From JBAYNW01 sp041678605 (GTDB lineage Bacteria; Cyanobacteriota; Vampirovibrionia; Gastranaerophilales; Gastranaerophilaceae), in assembly GCA_041678605.1 (NCBI GenBank), contig JBAYNW010000006.1, positions 11,484 to 75,483 of the forward strand: 64,000 nt of DNA, in the 5' to 3' direction. The position numbers and the translations under genes are program-made. The notes below the pieces were generated by a model. That model did no database searches. It saw only the letters and a program-made list of their open reading frames with translations, and was not told the DNA's origin. This document shows positions 34,601 to 41,010 of the stretch, piece by piece. The stretch's first letter is position 1, and each line of letters begins with the position of its first letter.

Positions 34601-34785
34601 AAATTATGAAAAAGCTGTTCCTCTTCTTTCAGAAAAATCCATTTGTTGTCTTTGTCTTGCTTAAGATTTCTGAAAGTCGCACTCTTTACCTCTTCACGAA
34701 CACAATCGTGAAGATATTGGCAGAGTTTTTTTATAAAACTGTTGTTAAATGCCGAATTTAACGCTCTTGTTGCCTCTTGTAACAT
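31666..34785 (-). CDS. SF1 (UPF1-like) helicase with C-terminal restriction-endonuclease-like domain
   Basis: 1039 aa. N-terminal unassigned region (about 1-300); helicase core with Walker A GPPGTGKS (339-346), a coiled-coil insertion (about 400-590), Walker B DEAS (664-667), GDDKQLPH, and C-terminal motifs GTAHTFQGDERD and NVAITRAR. The last about 90 residues contain SLDLLVDDKIAIECDG (D980, E990, D992), which fits the Vsr/DUF559-type PD-(D/E)xK fold. Helicase-nuclease fusions of this kind occur in DNA repair and in some antiphage systems (DUF4011-helicase-Vsr). No partner gene adjoins it. TAGGTG lies 7 nt before the ATG. Confidence 0.85.
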   Translation of the reverse strand: MLQEATRALNSAFNNSFIKKLCQYLHDCVREEVKSATFRNLKQDKDNKWIFLKEEEQLFHNFGEYLRLDGADSKLTELMIQSELSQKDKYLIYGYLFLVGKSSKKKDNEFLTPLLYMPCRLERNGININCMLQDEFLSLNTGALTAMMKKNDDEDEVEQLLDGLLDVVPELPITEENLEIFLTTLKSIIPDIEIKIDHSEDVDEENISKDFYKEDTEIIDSENFDEIIEENTVKTAVKLDKITLTNQCSIILTKRPSVTAGVLHELMQIAEKPSGVYRETALNIINEEYLQTKGKLTDNPGRPPKDLKDFAAITPLSLSDSQENVIKSLENNTFVAVYGPPGTGKSQTIVNLVSHLIANGKTVLVASRMDKAVDVVSERLNELGAPFLALRAGRINYQKQLSFQLQDLLSNKVDLDSEYENAIFAEVKDMKELLNTIKDLENKSEATIKLEQQWQEISVQKAEQEKALGQMQFITGIREVLKKSEIEQIAGLINTIEKNLEKTGFFTSLANYSSKNKLKKILKLSEFDESYENLGRLKEELEVSKLACEMRIIESNIQKLGNLHVMSEQIRMLKRKQRNLAVDILKGKRREALKGLLRDQVKRQRLIIHTKSLVERKKNLQNRLLEGEDFRPLMEAFPCWCVTTYAISGSLPMKPGLFDVAIIDEASQCDIASCFPILYRSKKAVIVGDDKQLPHLSFLEKAKEQSFLSQYGIPDKYQLMWRFRTNSMFDLANYYSMNPVLLDEHFRSLPPVINFSNREFYGDRIRIMRRNSDAIKVLELIQVPDGKVDSDATRNLPEVEAVVAKLQEIIIEDERKNPDNPVSIGIISPFRAQVEQLRTSVARVLSEHMIRKHRIEIGTAHTFQGDERDIILMSWAFANNSFVQSLTFLQKPNLFNVAITRARFKMINFTSKNPRELPEGLFRSYLNYVQEYEIKQKAIENKELEENFYKNNFEKEVAQTIRDLGREAQAGVEIAGFSLDLLVDDKIAIECDGVEDNKRLLMPNMRKQAILERSGFKINRITYREWQYSPQACLDRVLA

Positions 34786-34821
34786 ATAATTACACCTACT
34801 TTTCTGATTTCTAACTTACCG

Positions 34822-34890
34822 TTTTAAGTTGAATGGTCGAATGGTTGAACGGTTTTTAAAGTAAACCTTTCGACTTTTCGACCTTTGAAC
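34822..34890. repeat. STRR-like tract (family B), copy 8
   Basis: AAGTTGAATGGTCGAATGGTTGAACGG and TTTCGACTTTTCGACCTTTG, unit length 8-9 nt. It reaches into the -35 region of the CCA-enzyme promoter. Confidence 0.7.
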
Positions 34891-34912
34891 TTATTTTATT
34901 TTACGCTAAAAT
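34885..34912 (+). promoter_or_regulatory. Predicted promoter of the leaderless CCA-enzyme gene
   Basis: TTGAAC, 16-nt spacer, TAAAAT, 7 nt to the ATG at 34920. The -35 hexamer is the last word of a family B tract. Confidence 0.55.
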
Positions 34913-34919
34913 AATAGCT

Positions 34920-36188
34920 ATGAACATCATTAATATATATGAGAATAATTATTATTTTAACGCTGATTATAAGGCGATTTTTGAGATTTGCTCAAAAATC
35001 GCCCAAAAAAATTCTTACAAGATATATTTAATCGGCGGGCTTGTAAGAGATATACTTTTAAGCACCAATGCTAATGCGGACAAGATTGCTTCGGTGGATA
35101 ATACTTATCAAAGCCGATACTCTATGCCTCGCAATGACGCAGATATTGATATTAGTGTTGAAGGCGACGCCATTGAATTTGCAAAGGTTTTGGAGCAAGA
35201 GGTCAATGCAAAAATCTTGAGTGTCCACAAAAAATTTGGCACCGCAAAAGTTGAAATTCAGGAAAAAAAAATCGATTTCGCCTCAACGAGAAGCGAGACC
35301 TATCCTAAAAAAGGACATTTGCCCCATGCCGAGATTGGCTGTTCGCTTGAAAAAGACGTATTGAGGAGAGATTTTACGGTTAACTCGCTTGCCGTTTCGC
35401 TTAATCAGGACAGCTTTGCGGATTTAATCGACTATGTCGGCGGGCTTGAGGATTTAAGGTCAAAAAAAATAAGGGTTTTGCACAAAAAAAGCTTTATTGA
35501 CGATCCCACAAGAATAATCAGGGGGTTAAAATACTCAACGCGTCTTGGTTTTGAACTTGAAGAAGAAACTCTTGAATTACAAAACAATTACTTAAAGAAT
35601 ATTAATTATGATATGGGCAAAAAGAGGATTAAACAGGAGATTAAAAAGACTTTTAACGACTGCGGGGAAGGGACTTTTGACAAGTTTATCGAACAGGGAA
35701 TTTACAAATTAATTACAAAAACCAAGATTAAAAAGCCTAAAATTAATTTTGAAAATCTTATCCGGAAGTACAAACCAAAACACCCATGGCTTGTGCATTT
35801 TGGCACTATTGTGATAAATGAAAATCTTGAAAAATTTGAGCTTACAAAATCAGAAAAAAATATTATTTTAGATGCAAAAAATCTTATTAAAAGTACTTTT
35901 TCCGATGATTTTGATATATATAAGGCTTTTTGTGGCAAAAAGACCGAAACGCTTTTGATTTTGGCCATTCAGGGTAAAGAAAAACAAGTTTTGCATTATC
36001 TGGATAATTTACAGAAAATCAAGTTACGCATAAACGGGGACGACCTTATAAAGCTTGGGTTTAAGCCATCCAAATCATTCGGTGAGGGTCTTGATTATGT
36101 GCTGGGAGAAAAACTCAAAAATCCAAACTTAAAAAAGTCCGAGGAACTCGAACTTTTTAAAAAATTTTATACGCAATGGGCTGTCTAA
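34920..36188 (+). CDS. cca: tRNA nucleotidyltransferase (CCA-adding) / poly(A) polymerase family, with repeat insert
   Basis: 422 aa. Class II nucleotidyltransferase: IGGLVRDILL, catalytic DxD in DADIDIS, then KFGTAKVEI, DFASTRSETY, RRDFTVNSLAVSL and the RIIRGLKYSTRLGFELE nucleotide-template motif. It finishes tRNA 3' ends; a pure A-adding enzyme is possible. Normally only about 5-8 residues separate RDxLLG from DxD; here residues 54-73 (DKIASVD...PRND) are extra, and their DNA (35079-35138) is a family A element kept in frame. No ribosome site; leaderless promoter predicted. The 3' end faces the 36194 gene with a 5-bp gap. Confidence 0.9.
   Translation: MNIINIYENNYYFNADYKAIFEICSKIAQKNSYKIYLIGGLVRDILLSTNANADKIASVDNTYQSRYSMPRNDADIDISVEGDAIEFAKVLEQEVNAKILSVHKKFGTAKVEIQEKKIDFASTRSETYPKKGHLPHAEIGCSLEKDVLRRDFTVNSLAVSLNQDSFADLIDYVGGLEDLRSKKIRVLHKKSFIDDPTRIIRGLKYSTRLGFELEEETLELQNNYLKNINYDMGKKRIKQEIKKTFNDCGEGTFDKFIEQGIYKLITKTKIKKPKINFENLIRKYKPKHPWLVHFGTIVINENLEKFELTKSEKNIILDAKNLIKSTFSDDFDIYKAFCGKKTETLLILAIQGKEKQVLHYLDNLQKIKLRINGDDLIKLGFKPSKSFGEGLDYVLGEKLKNPNLKKSEELELFKKFYTQWAV
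35079..35141. repeat. Family A element inserted in the cca coding region
   Basis: AAGATTGCTTCGGTGGA is identical to the inverse of part of the copy at 29209-29346, and CTCGCAATGACGC is the arm sequence. About 60 bp, a multiple of three, no stop in frame. Confidence 0.85.
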
Positions 36189-36193
36189 ACTTG

Positions 36194-38140
36194 CTACCCT
36201 TTAACAAAAGCTCTTGCGGCTTTTTCGGCTTTATCTGCTTTGTCCATCGCAACATTGACTTCCGGAATATCTTTATCAAACTGATCTTTATCACTTCCCG
36301 GTTTAACCTTTATTCCATCTGAACTCGGAACGTACGTTCTGACAGGTTCAGAAGGCGTTAAGACAGCTCTTTGAGCCGGCGGGTTTGCTTTGTACATACC
36401 AACCAGACTTTCCCGTTTTAAAGGAGCAGTTTGGTTATTATATGAGTTGTTGGAAGCATGGGCTGCTATTGCCGGTCCGCCCTGTTGAACAGGCTTAATC
36501 GCAGGTTGGGGCTGCACTGCCGGCTGAACTTGACCCGGTTTTTGCTCTTTTTTAGCTTCTTCCTTGCCATCATCAAGTACTGATACTGTAGGTCTTCCGA
36601 ATACTAAGTGTGAGCCTTTTGCGAAGAATTTTGCGAAGAACGGTGCAAATGCAAGCATAAAGAGTAACATTCTTACAGGATAAGCGGAGAAGTCCCTTGC
36701 TTTGAATTGAATTTTCTTCATTACTTCTGTGAATTTGTTTGCATCTTTTGCCACAAAAGGTTTTGCGAATTCGTTTCCTGTCATATAAACTTTGTCAAAG
36801 AACCATTTCAAAGGTCTGTGAATGATGTTTTTTAAGAACTTACCTACTTTAACAAGAGGCTTATCTGTTTTTTTAATTCTTGTTTTTCCTTTTTTCATTC
36901 GAGCAAGAACTTTTGTCCGCATTGTATAATCTTTTTTAGTAATTTCGCGAGCATCAACTCTTTCGTTAAGATTTTTGAGCATTGTTCTATAATTTTCGAC
37001 GCTGCCTACACCTTTTTCTTCCATTCCAATATATCTCAAGCCGCCGAAAGCGTGCATTGTCTTAGTTGCAATCGGAATTGTCATGTAAAAACCAATGTTA
37101 TAAAGCATGTTTTCGGCGAATGTTTTGCGTTTTTCGCCGTGACCTTTAGGAGCTTTGATTGTTCTGTTAATAGCGTCGGCAATGAACCATGCACCCATAA
37201 CAGCTGCAATAATTGCACCGCCGCCTGCTGCACCGGAACCTGCGTTGGTCAAGCCTTCAATTACTTGAAGAAGTAATCTCGATAAGCCTTTTTTGGAGGC
37301 TCTGATTTTGTTCGCGTATTCGTCAAAGTGAACAGTTCTTGCAAATATTTTTCTGACCACTTTCGAATTAGAGAATATGTCGGTTAAATAAACAGGAGTA
37401 CCTTTTTTGAACCAGTTCCCTTTGTTGAAATACTTAGACCAAGGGATGGCCCCGCCGTGTTCCATTTTGACCGCGGCTTCAGTTCCCATTTTATTGCAAA
37501 TTTCTTCGATTTTTTCTACATATTTATATGCGTTTTGAACGATATCTTTATATGCTTTAACTACTACATCATCAGATTCAACTGCCATTTCAGGCAATAG
37601 TTTTCTGACCTTATCAATTTCTGTTCCGTTCTTTGAATATGTTTCAAATAATTGAACAGCAGAGGTCGCAATATCAGCACTTATACCTTTCATTTGCGTC
37701 AATGCCATTTTGTTTTCAGGCATGGCCGGTGTATGAACAAATGCTTTTAAGATTTGGTTTTTTCGTACAACCCATTTATCAAGGAAGTTAATAGTATTTT
37801 TTGCACCCTTTTTAATCCCTTGAGAGATTTTGTTATCAAATATTTTCCATTTGCTTGCTTTTGTGCCGAAATTGTCCAGCCTGCCAAGCATTGTTTTGTC
37901 GTACTCCCCACGGCATGAATCGCCAAATCTATTCATGCCTACGTAAGCTGCGGCGGCCGTTGGAATGAACACCCCTGCGTAAATCATAGGATTTGTTTGC
38001 TCAGTCATTTTTGAAACGGGGTTATCGTTGATACCTTCTTTGATTTTTTGCGTATCAATATTCTGCAGCGAAGGAGTGTTGGCACCCGTTAACGACTGCG
38101 AATATTTCGGATTAATATTTTGATTAATTGGATAACTCAT
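36194..38140 (-). CDS. Large unknown protein with membrane segments and disordered C-terminus
   Basis: 648 aa; family not recognised. N-terminal Asn/Gln-rich segment (SYPINQNINPKYSQSLTGAN), then basic helical regions with hydrophobic, Gly/Ala-rich stretches near the middle (GAAGGGAIIAAVMGAWFIADAI) and about residue 500 (YPVRMLLFMLAFAPFFAKFFA) that could span a membrane. The last about 120 residues are Pro/Gln/Lys-rich and probably disordered. ATG 38140 is preferred over 38176: a GTAGG lies 12 nt upstream and the GTTTTTATATATA box immediately before it, which would overlap the longer version. May be an envelope or host-associated protein; function unknown. Confidence 0.75.
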   Translation of the reverse strand: MSYPINQNINPKYSQSLTGANTPSLQNIDTQKIKEGINDNPVSKMTEQTNPMIYAGVFIPTAAAAYVGMNRFGDSCRGEYDKTMLGRLDNFGTKASKWKIFDNKISQGIKKGAKNTINFLDKWVVRKNQILKAFVHTPAMPENKMALTQMKGISADIATSAVQLFETYSKNGTEIDKVRKLLPEMAVESDDVVVKAYKDIVQNAYKYVEKIEEICNKMGTEAAVKMEHGGAIPWSKYFNKGNWFKKGTPVYLTDIFSNSKVVRKIFARTVHFDEYANKIRASKKGLSRLLLQVIEGLTNAGSGAAGGGAIIAAVMGAWFIADAINRTIKAPKGHGEKRKTFAENMLYNIGFYMTIPIATKTMHAFGGLRYIGMEEKGVGSVENYRTMLKNLNERVDAREITKKDYTMRTKVLARMKKGKTRIKKTDKPLVKVGKFLKNIIHRPLKWFFDKVYMTGNEFAKPFVAKDANKFTEVMKKIQFKARDFSAYPVRMLLFMLAFAPFFAKFFAKGSHLVFGRPTVSVLDDGKEEAKKEQKPGQVQPAVQPQPAIKPVQQGGPAIAAHASNNSYNNQTAPLKRESLVGMYKANPPAQRAVLTPSEPVRTYVPSSDGIKVKPGSDKDQFDKDIPEVNVAMDKADKAEKAARAFVKG

Positions 38141-38156
38141 AGATACACTTTTCCTA

Positions 38157-38179
38157 CCTTGTATATATAAAAACAATTG
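38157..38179 (-). promoter_or_regulatory. GTTTTTATATATA box upstream of the 648-aa protein
   Basis: On the minus strand CAATTGTTTTTATATATACAAGG, sharing 13 identical core bases with the sites at 4425-4446 and 51632-51656; here very close to the start codon. Confidence 0.5.
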
Positions 38180-38315
38180 TACTTAAAAAATTGACCTGAA
38201 CTTTAATCTTTGTTACAAAATGCGTGTAAACAAATGTAACGATTTTAGCAAAATTTGAAATTTAGATATAAGTATATACTTTATATATATGTAAGTATAT
38301 GACGAGGTAAAAAAG

Positions 38316-38480
38316 ATGGCAATCAAAGGATTAAATAAAATTGATGACAACCTTACTAAGATTTACGAAAATCAAGTTACCACAAGCACATCAAGCGAAT
38401 GGGTCGACAAAACAGACATTTTGATTGCACAAATGAATTTTATAGCTTTGAACAATAAAAGTTTTTTAAATTTAAAATAA
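38316..38480 (+). CDS. Small protein, 54 aa, unknown
   Basis: Short open frame beginning MAIKGLNKIDDNLTKIYENQ and ending in NFIALNNKSFLNLK. Support: GACGAGG 9 nt before the ATG, an AT-rich TATATATAT promoter-like stretch at 38282-38290, and a strong rho-independent terminator 48 nt after the stop. No homology recognised. Polar N-terminal half with Thr/Ser, hydrophobic C-terminal end. It is the only gene between the large unknown protein and cdd. Confidence 0.6.
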   Translation: MAIKGLNKIDDNLTKIYENQVTTSTSSEWVDKTDILIAQMNFIALNNKSFLNLK

Positions 38481-38527
38481 ACAACCCCCCTACAACCCCT
38501 ACCCTTTAAGTTTTTACAGAAACGAGT

Positions 38528-38555
38528 GCCTGAATTAAGATTCAGGCTTTTTTTT
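38528..38555 (+). terminator. Rho-independent terminator
   Basis: GCCTGAAT, 4-nt loop, ATTCAGGC followed by eight T. Ends the transcript of the 54-aa gene. Confidence 0.9.
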
Positions 38556-38594
38556 ATGCACAAGCCACATATGAGATAAATTTCATTTAATCAA

Positions 38595-38623
38595 TTGATG
38601 TGAATTTGAAAAAACAATATAAA
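38595..38623 (+). promoter_or_regulatory. Predicted promoter of the leaderless cdd gene
   Basis: TTGATG, 17-nt spacer, TATAAA; 9 nt to the ATG at 38633 (or TAAAAT shifted by 2, 7 nt). No Shine-Dalgarno. Confidence 0.5.
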
Positions 38624-38632
38624 ATTGAAATT

Positions 38633-39022
38633 ATGGATTACGATATTTTATTAAAAAAAGCCAAAGAAGCCTCAAAAAATGCCCATGCAGCATACTCCAA
38701 TTTTCCTGTTGGAGCCTGTGTTTTGGCTGAAAGCGGCAAAATTTATGCCGGCTGTAATGTTGAAAACGCAAGTTACGGACTGACAATTTGTGCCGAAAGA
38801 AACGCCATATCAAACGCTATTGCAAACGGCGAAAAATCCATCTCGGCCATTGCAATATATTCGCCGAACATGGAAAATTGTTTGCCATGCGGTGCTTGCA
38901 GACAGGTAATTTTTGAATTCCAAAAGGACCAAGAAGTTGAAGTAATAACACAAATTAAAGAAGGGTACAAGGTTTGTAAAATTAATGAGCTTTTGCCCGG
39001 TGGATTCAAATTACTGAAATAA
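38633..39022 (+). CDS. cdd: Cytidine deaminase
   Basis: 129 aa, the usual length of tetrameric CDA. Deaminates cytidine and deoxycytidine in pyrimidine salvage. Zinc site CAERNAI (C53, catalytic E55) and PCGACRQ (C86, C89). Substrate-binding FPVGA and NVENASYG near the N-terminus. ATG 38633 starts the family's conserved part; an upstream GTG at 38600 would remove the promoter found between. Confidence 0.95.
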   Translation: MDYDILLKKAKEASKNAHAAYSNFPVGACVLAESGKIYAGCNVENASYGLTICAERNAISNAIANGEKSISAIAIYSPNMENCLPCGACRQVIFEFQKDQEVEVITQIKEGYKVCKINELLPGGFKLLK

Positions 39023-39099
39023 ATTTTTTAGCCGGAGTAAATCACTTGTATTTTATAGAACTTATCATAAAAAAATTTACCCAAAAGAAGGAAAAGCCG

Positions 39100-39270
39100 A
39101 TGTATAATCCTCTCGCCAAGGGCGAAATGCAGGATTATGAAGCTTGCGAGCACACGTTTATGCCGGTTGACAGCACAAACGAAACCCTATCATGCACAAA
39201 ATGCGGGCTTCTTGCTAAAAAAAACGAACTAAAAAATAAGAACTTCTTTATAAGGGATGACTCAGATTAA
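39100..39270 (+). CDS. Small zinc-ribbon-like protein
   Basis: 56 aa. One CxH pair (EACEH) and one CxxC (SCTKCG) could together bind zinc. Otherwise polar and charged, ending IRDDSD. AAGGA 7 nt before ATG 39100; the frame extends upstream to 39046 but the ribosome site favours this start. It overlaps the convergent pilin-like gene by 4 bp. Function unknown. Confidence 0.7.
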   Translation: MYNPLAKGEMQDYEACEHTFMPVDSTNETLSCTKCGLLAKKNELKNKNFFIRDDSD

Positions 39271-39467
39271 TTTTGTCCTGTGCCATTACCTCCGACACCG
39301 CCGCCGCCGCAGTTATGACCGGTACAGATGCCACCTGTTTCCACAACGTTTGACATATTAACCAGATCTCTTTTCTGGTTATTGTATATCGTAAACACTG
39401 CAACCGTAACGACGACAACAAGACCTGCCAGAAGTGATATTTCCAGAATGTTTTGAGCTTTGTGCAT
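39267..39467 (-). CDS. Small Flp-pilin-like protein with Gly/Cys tail
   Basis: 66 aa. Basic start MHKAQNILEIS, one hydrophobic helix (LLAGLVVVVTVAVFTIYN) and a short tail with CTGHNCGGGGVGGNGTG. The AQNILE...LLAGL layout resembles type IVb (Flp/Tad) pilins, in which Glu follows the leader cleavage by a few residues. The two Cys and the Gly run are unusual. AAGGAG 6 nt before the ATG supports expression. It could equally be a small membrane protein of another kind; no tad genes are in the window. Confidence 0.65.
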   Translation of the reverse strand: MHKAQNILEISLLAGLVVVVTVAVFTIYNNQKRDLVNMSNVVETGGICTGHNCGGGGVGGNGTGQN

Positions 39468-39589
39468 GATTTTCTCCTTAATTTATAACTCAATAAGTAT
39501 AATACCATTTTTTTGTGCGTTTATAACATAAAATAAAATAAATTTTACAAAAAGAGACCCCATAAAACTACCCAATTCTCAAATCTCAA

Positions 39590-39726
39590 GTCATTGCGAG
39601 ACATTGATTATCGGCCCTGACAAAGGGAATCCACCGAAGCAATCTATCCTATGGGCGTACATTGGCAAGATTGCCTCGAAATGCAAACCTTTTTGTGTGT
39701 CTACAAGTCTCACGTCTCGCAATGAC
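39590..39726. repeat. Family A element, full-length copy
   Basis: 137 bp with perfect 13-bp terminal inverted repeats GTCATTGCGAGAC / GTCTCGCAATGAC. Internal blocks match 29209-29346 (CCACCGAAGCAATC, AAGATTGC, AAATGCAAAC). It accounts for much of the 460-bp space before the acyltransferase gene; the remaining AT-rich 39730-39890 shows no gene. Confidence 0.88.
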
Positions 39727-39891
39727 GTGACCTGCAGCAATTTTTTTGACCCTATATCCTATTTCTGAAATTTTAATACTGCTAGTATCTAATTATCTTA
39801 ATATTTCATGCTTTTTCTGAAGAACTGACTCTATTATTGGACAATTTCAAGTTTTTTAGGTTAATCTTTCTTAAAGATAACCCTCCGGCTA

Positions 39892-39920
39892 TTAACAAAC
39901 CCGAATAAATTTGGTAGAAT
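39892..39920 (+). promoter_or_regulatory. Predicted promoter of the leaderless acyltransferase gene
   Basis: TTAACA, 17-nt spacer, TAGAAT, 6 nt to the ATG at 39927; no Shine-Dalgarno. Confidence 0.62.
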
Positions 39921-39926
39921 GGTTTT

Positions 39927-40742
39927 ATGAGTGTTGAAGAATTATATTCTAATATTCCTCCGACCAAGTTGAGAAACCAGGATGAAGAGTTTAAGCCGGC
40001 CAAGACCACGCCTTTTTGGCTTTGGGTTGCGAACCAGTTTTTTTATAAGATGCTGGAAAACCGTTTTTTTGCACTTCGTTACAAAGGAGAGAATAATTTT
40101 TTTGATAGGGATGAAAATATCCCTACCATAGCTTTTGCACCGCATACAAACTGGTGGGACGGAATTGTTGCATACAATATTACAAGACGGATTTTTGATA
40201 AAGAAATCAGGCTGATGGTTGAAGAACTCAACAGATTTCCGCTTTTAAGAAGGGGCGGGGCGTTTCCCATCAATAAAAAATCACCGCAGGCATCTATGAC
40301 AGCACTTAAATACTCAATCGATGTCATTGGGGATTTGGAAAACGTTTTGTATATTTTTCCACAGGGAATTATCAAACCGCCAAACTATCGTCCGATAGAA
40401 TTCCAAACAGGGCTTGCTTATATCGCACAAAAAGCCGCTAAAAAATACGGCAAGGTCAATCTGGTTCCCGTTGGGGTTAATTACTTTTTTCTAAGAGCCG
40501 ACAAGCCCGAAGTCATGGTCGAAATCGGGAATGTAATAACTCTGGAAAATGAAAAAACAGACAGAAAAGAGTTTTCGGAATATTTGGCGGAAATTCTTGA
40601 GCAAACCTGCGACAAACAAAACTCCGACATTGCCGAAGGGAATTTAACAGGCTACAAAACCCTTTTTCAACAAAAGTTGAAATGGTATCGAAAAATCGAA
40701 CAGCGTCTTAAAAAAATCGAAATCAAAGGCTCGGGAGTGTAG
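39927..40742 (+). CDS. PlsC-family lysophospholipid acyltransferase
   Basis: 271 aa. HX4D catalytic motif HTNWWD (H73, D78), then NRFPLLRRGGAFPINKKS (motif II/III area), FPQG (motif III equivalent of EGT) and VNLVPVGVNY (motif IV, Pro). Such enzymes transfer acyl groups to glycerolipids or related acceptors at the inner membrane. The length is in the normal range; no clear membrane helix. Whether it makes phosphatidic acid or modifies another lipid cannot be told; no other lipid gene is adjacent. Probably leaderless. Confidence 0.88.
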   Translation: MSVEELYSNIPPTKLRNQDEEFKPAKTTPFWLWVANQFFYKMLENRFFALRYKGENNFFDRDENIPTIAFAPHTNWWDGIVAYNITRRIFDKEIRLMVEELNRFPLLRRGGAFPINKKSPQASMTALKYSIDVIGDLENVLYIFPQGIIKPPNYRPIEFQTGLAYIAQKAAKKYGKVNLVPVGVNYFFLRADKPEVMVEIGNVITLENEKTDRKEFSEYLAEILEQTCDKQNSDIAEGNLTGYKTLFQQKLKWYRKIEQRLKKIEIKGSGV

Positions 40743-40744
40743 CT

Positions 40745-40806
40745 GTTAAACGATGAGACGTGAGAAGAGAAACGGGAAAAGGAAAGATGGAAATGGGAAA
40801 TGGTTT
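40745..40806. repeat. STRR-like tract (family B), copy 9
   Basis: GATGAGACGTGAGAAGAGAAACGGGAAAAGG and GATGGAAATGGGAAATGG; GACGTGAGA is the inverse of the heptad found inside pheT (43888-43922). Directly abuts the family E element. Confidence 0.6.
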
Positions 40807-40808
40807 AC

Positions 40809-40997
40809 CCGGAGGGCGGTCTAAAAAGTCCCCTCCCGTCAACTAACGTCTTGCCGGAACAACGAATATCGGCTCCTCGTAGATTGCCCTTAATCCGGCA
40901 TCCCAAATGTGAGATCCCGAATTAAGGGCAACCGTTGTTGAAGCCGATAATCCATGTTTCGGGATGACGAGAGGGGACTTTTTAGACCGCCCTCCGG
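40809..40997. repeat. Family E inverted-repeat element, copy 3 (intact)
   Basis: 189 bp with perfect 27-bp terminal inverted repeats (40809-40835 and 40971-40997; outer bases CCGGAGGGCGGTCTAAAAAG). The interior is homologous to copies 1 and 2. No coding capacity. Together with the B tract it fills the space before the convergent 41011 gene. Confidence 0.92.
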
Positions 40998-41010
40998 TGA
41001 GTAATATAAA

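Noticed and set aside
38372..38563. Minus-strand open frame opposite the 54-aa gene
   Set aside because: It runs through the terminator hairpin and lacks a ribosome site; the plus-strand frame has all signals.
29209..39726. Family A copies as a CRISPR array or CRISPR remnants
   Set aside because: Copies are kilobases apart, palindromic, without regular spacers, and no cas gene is present.
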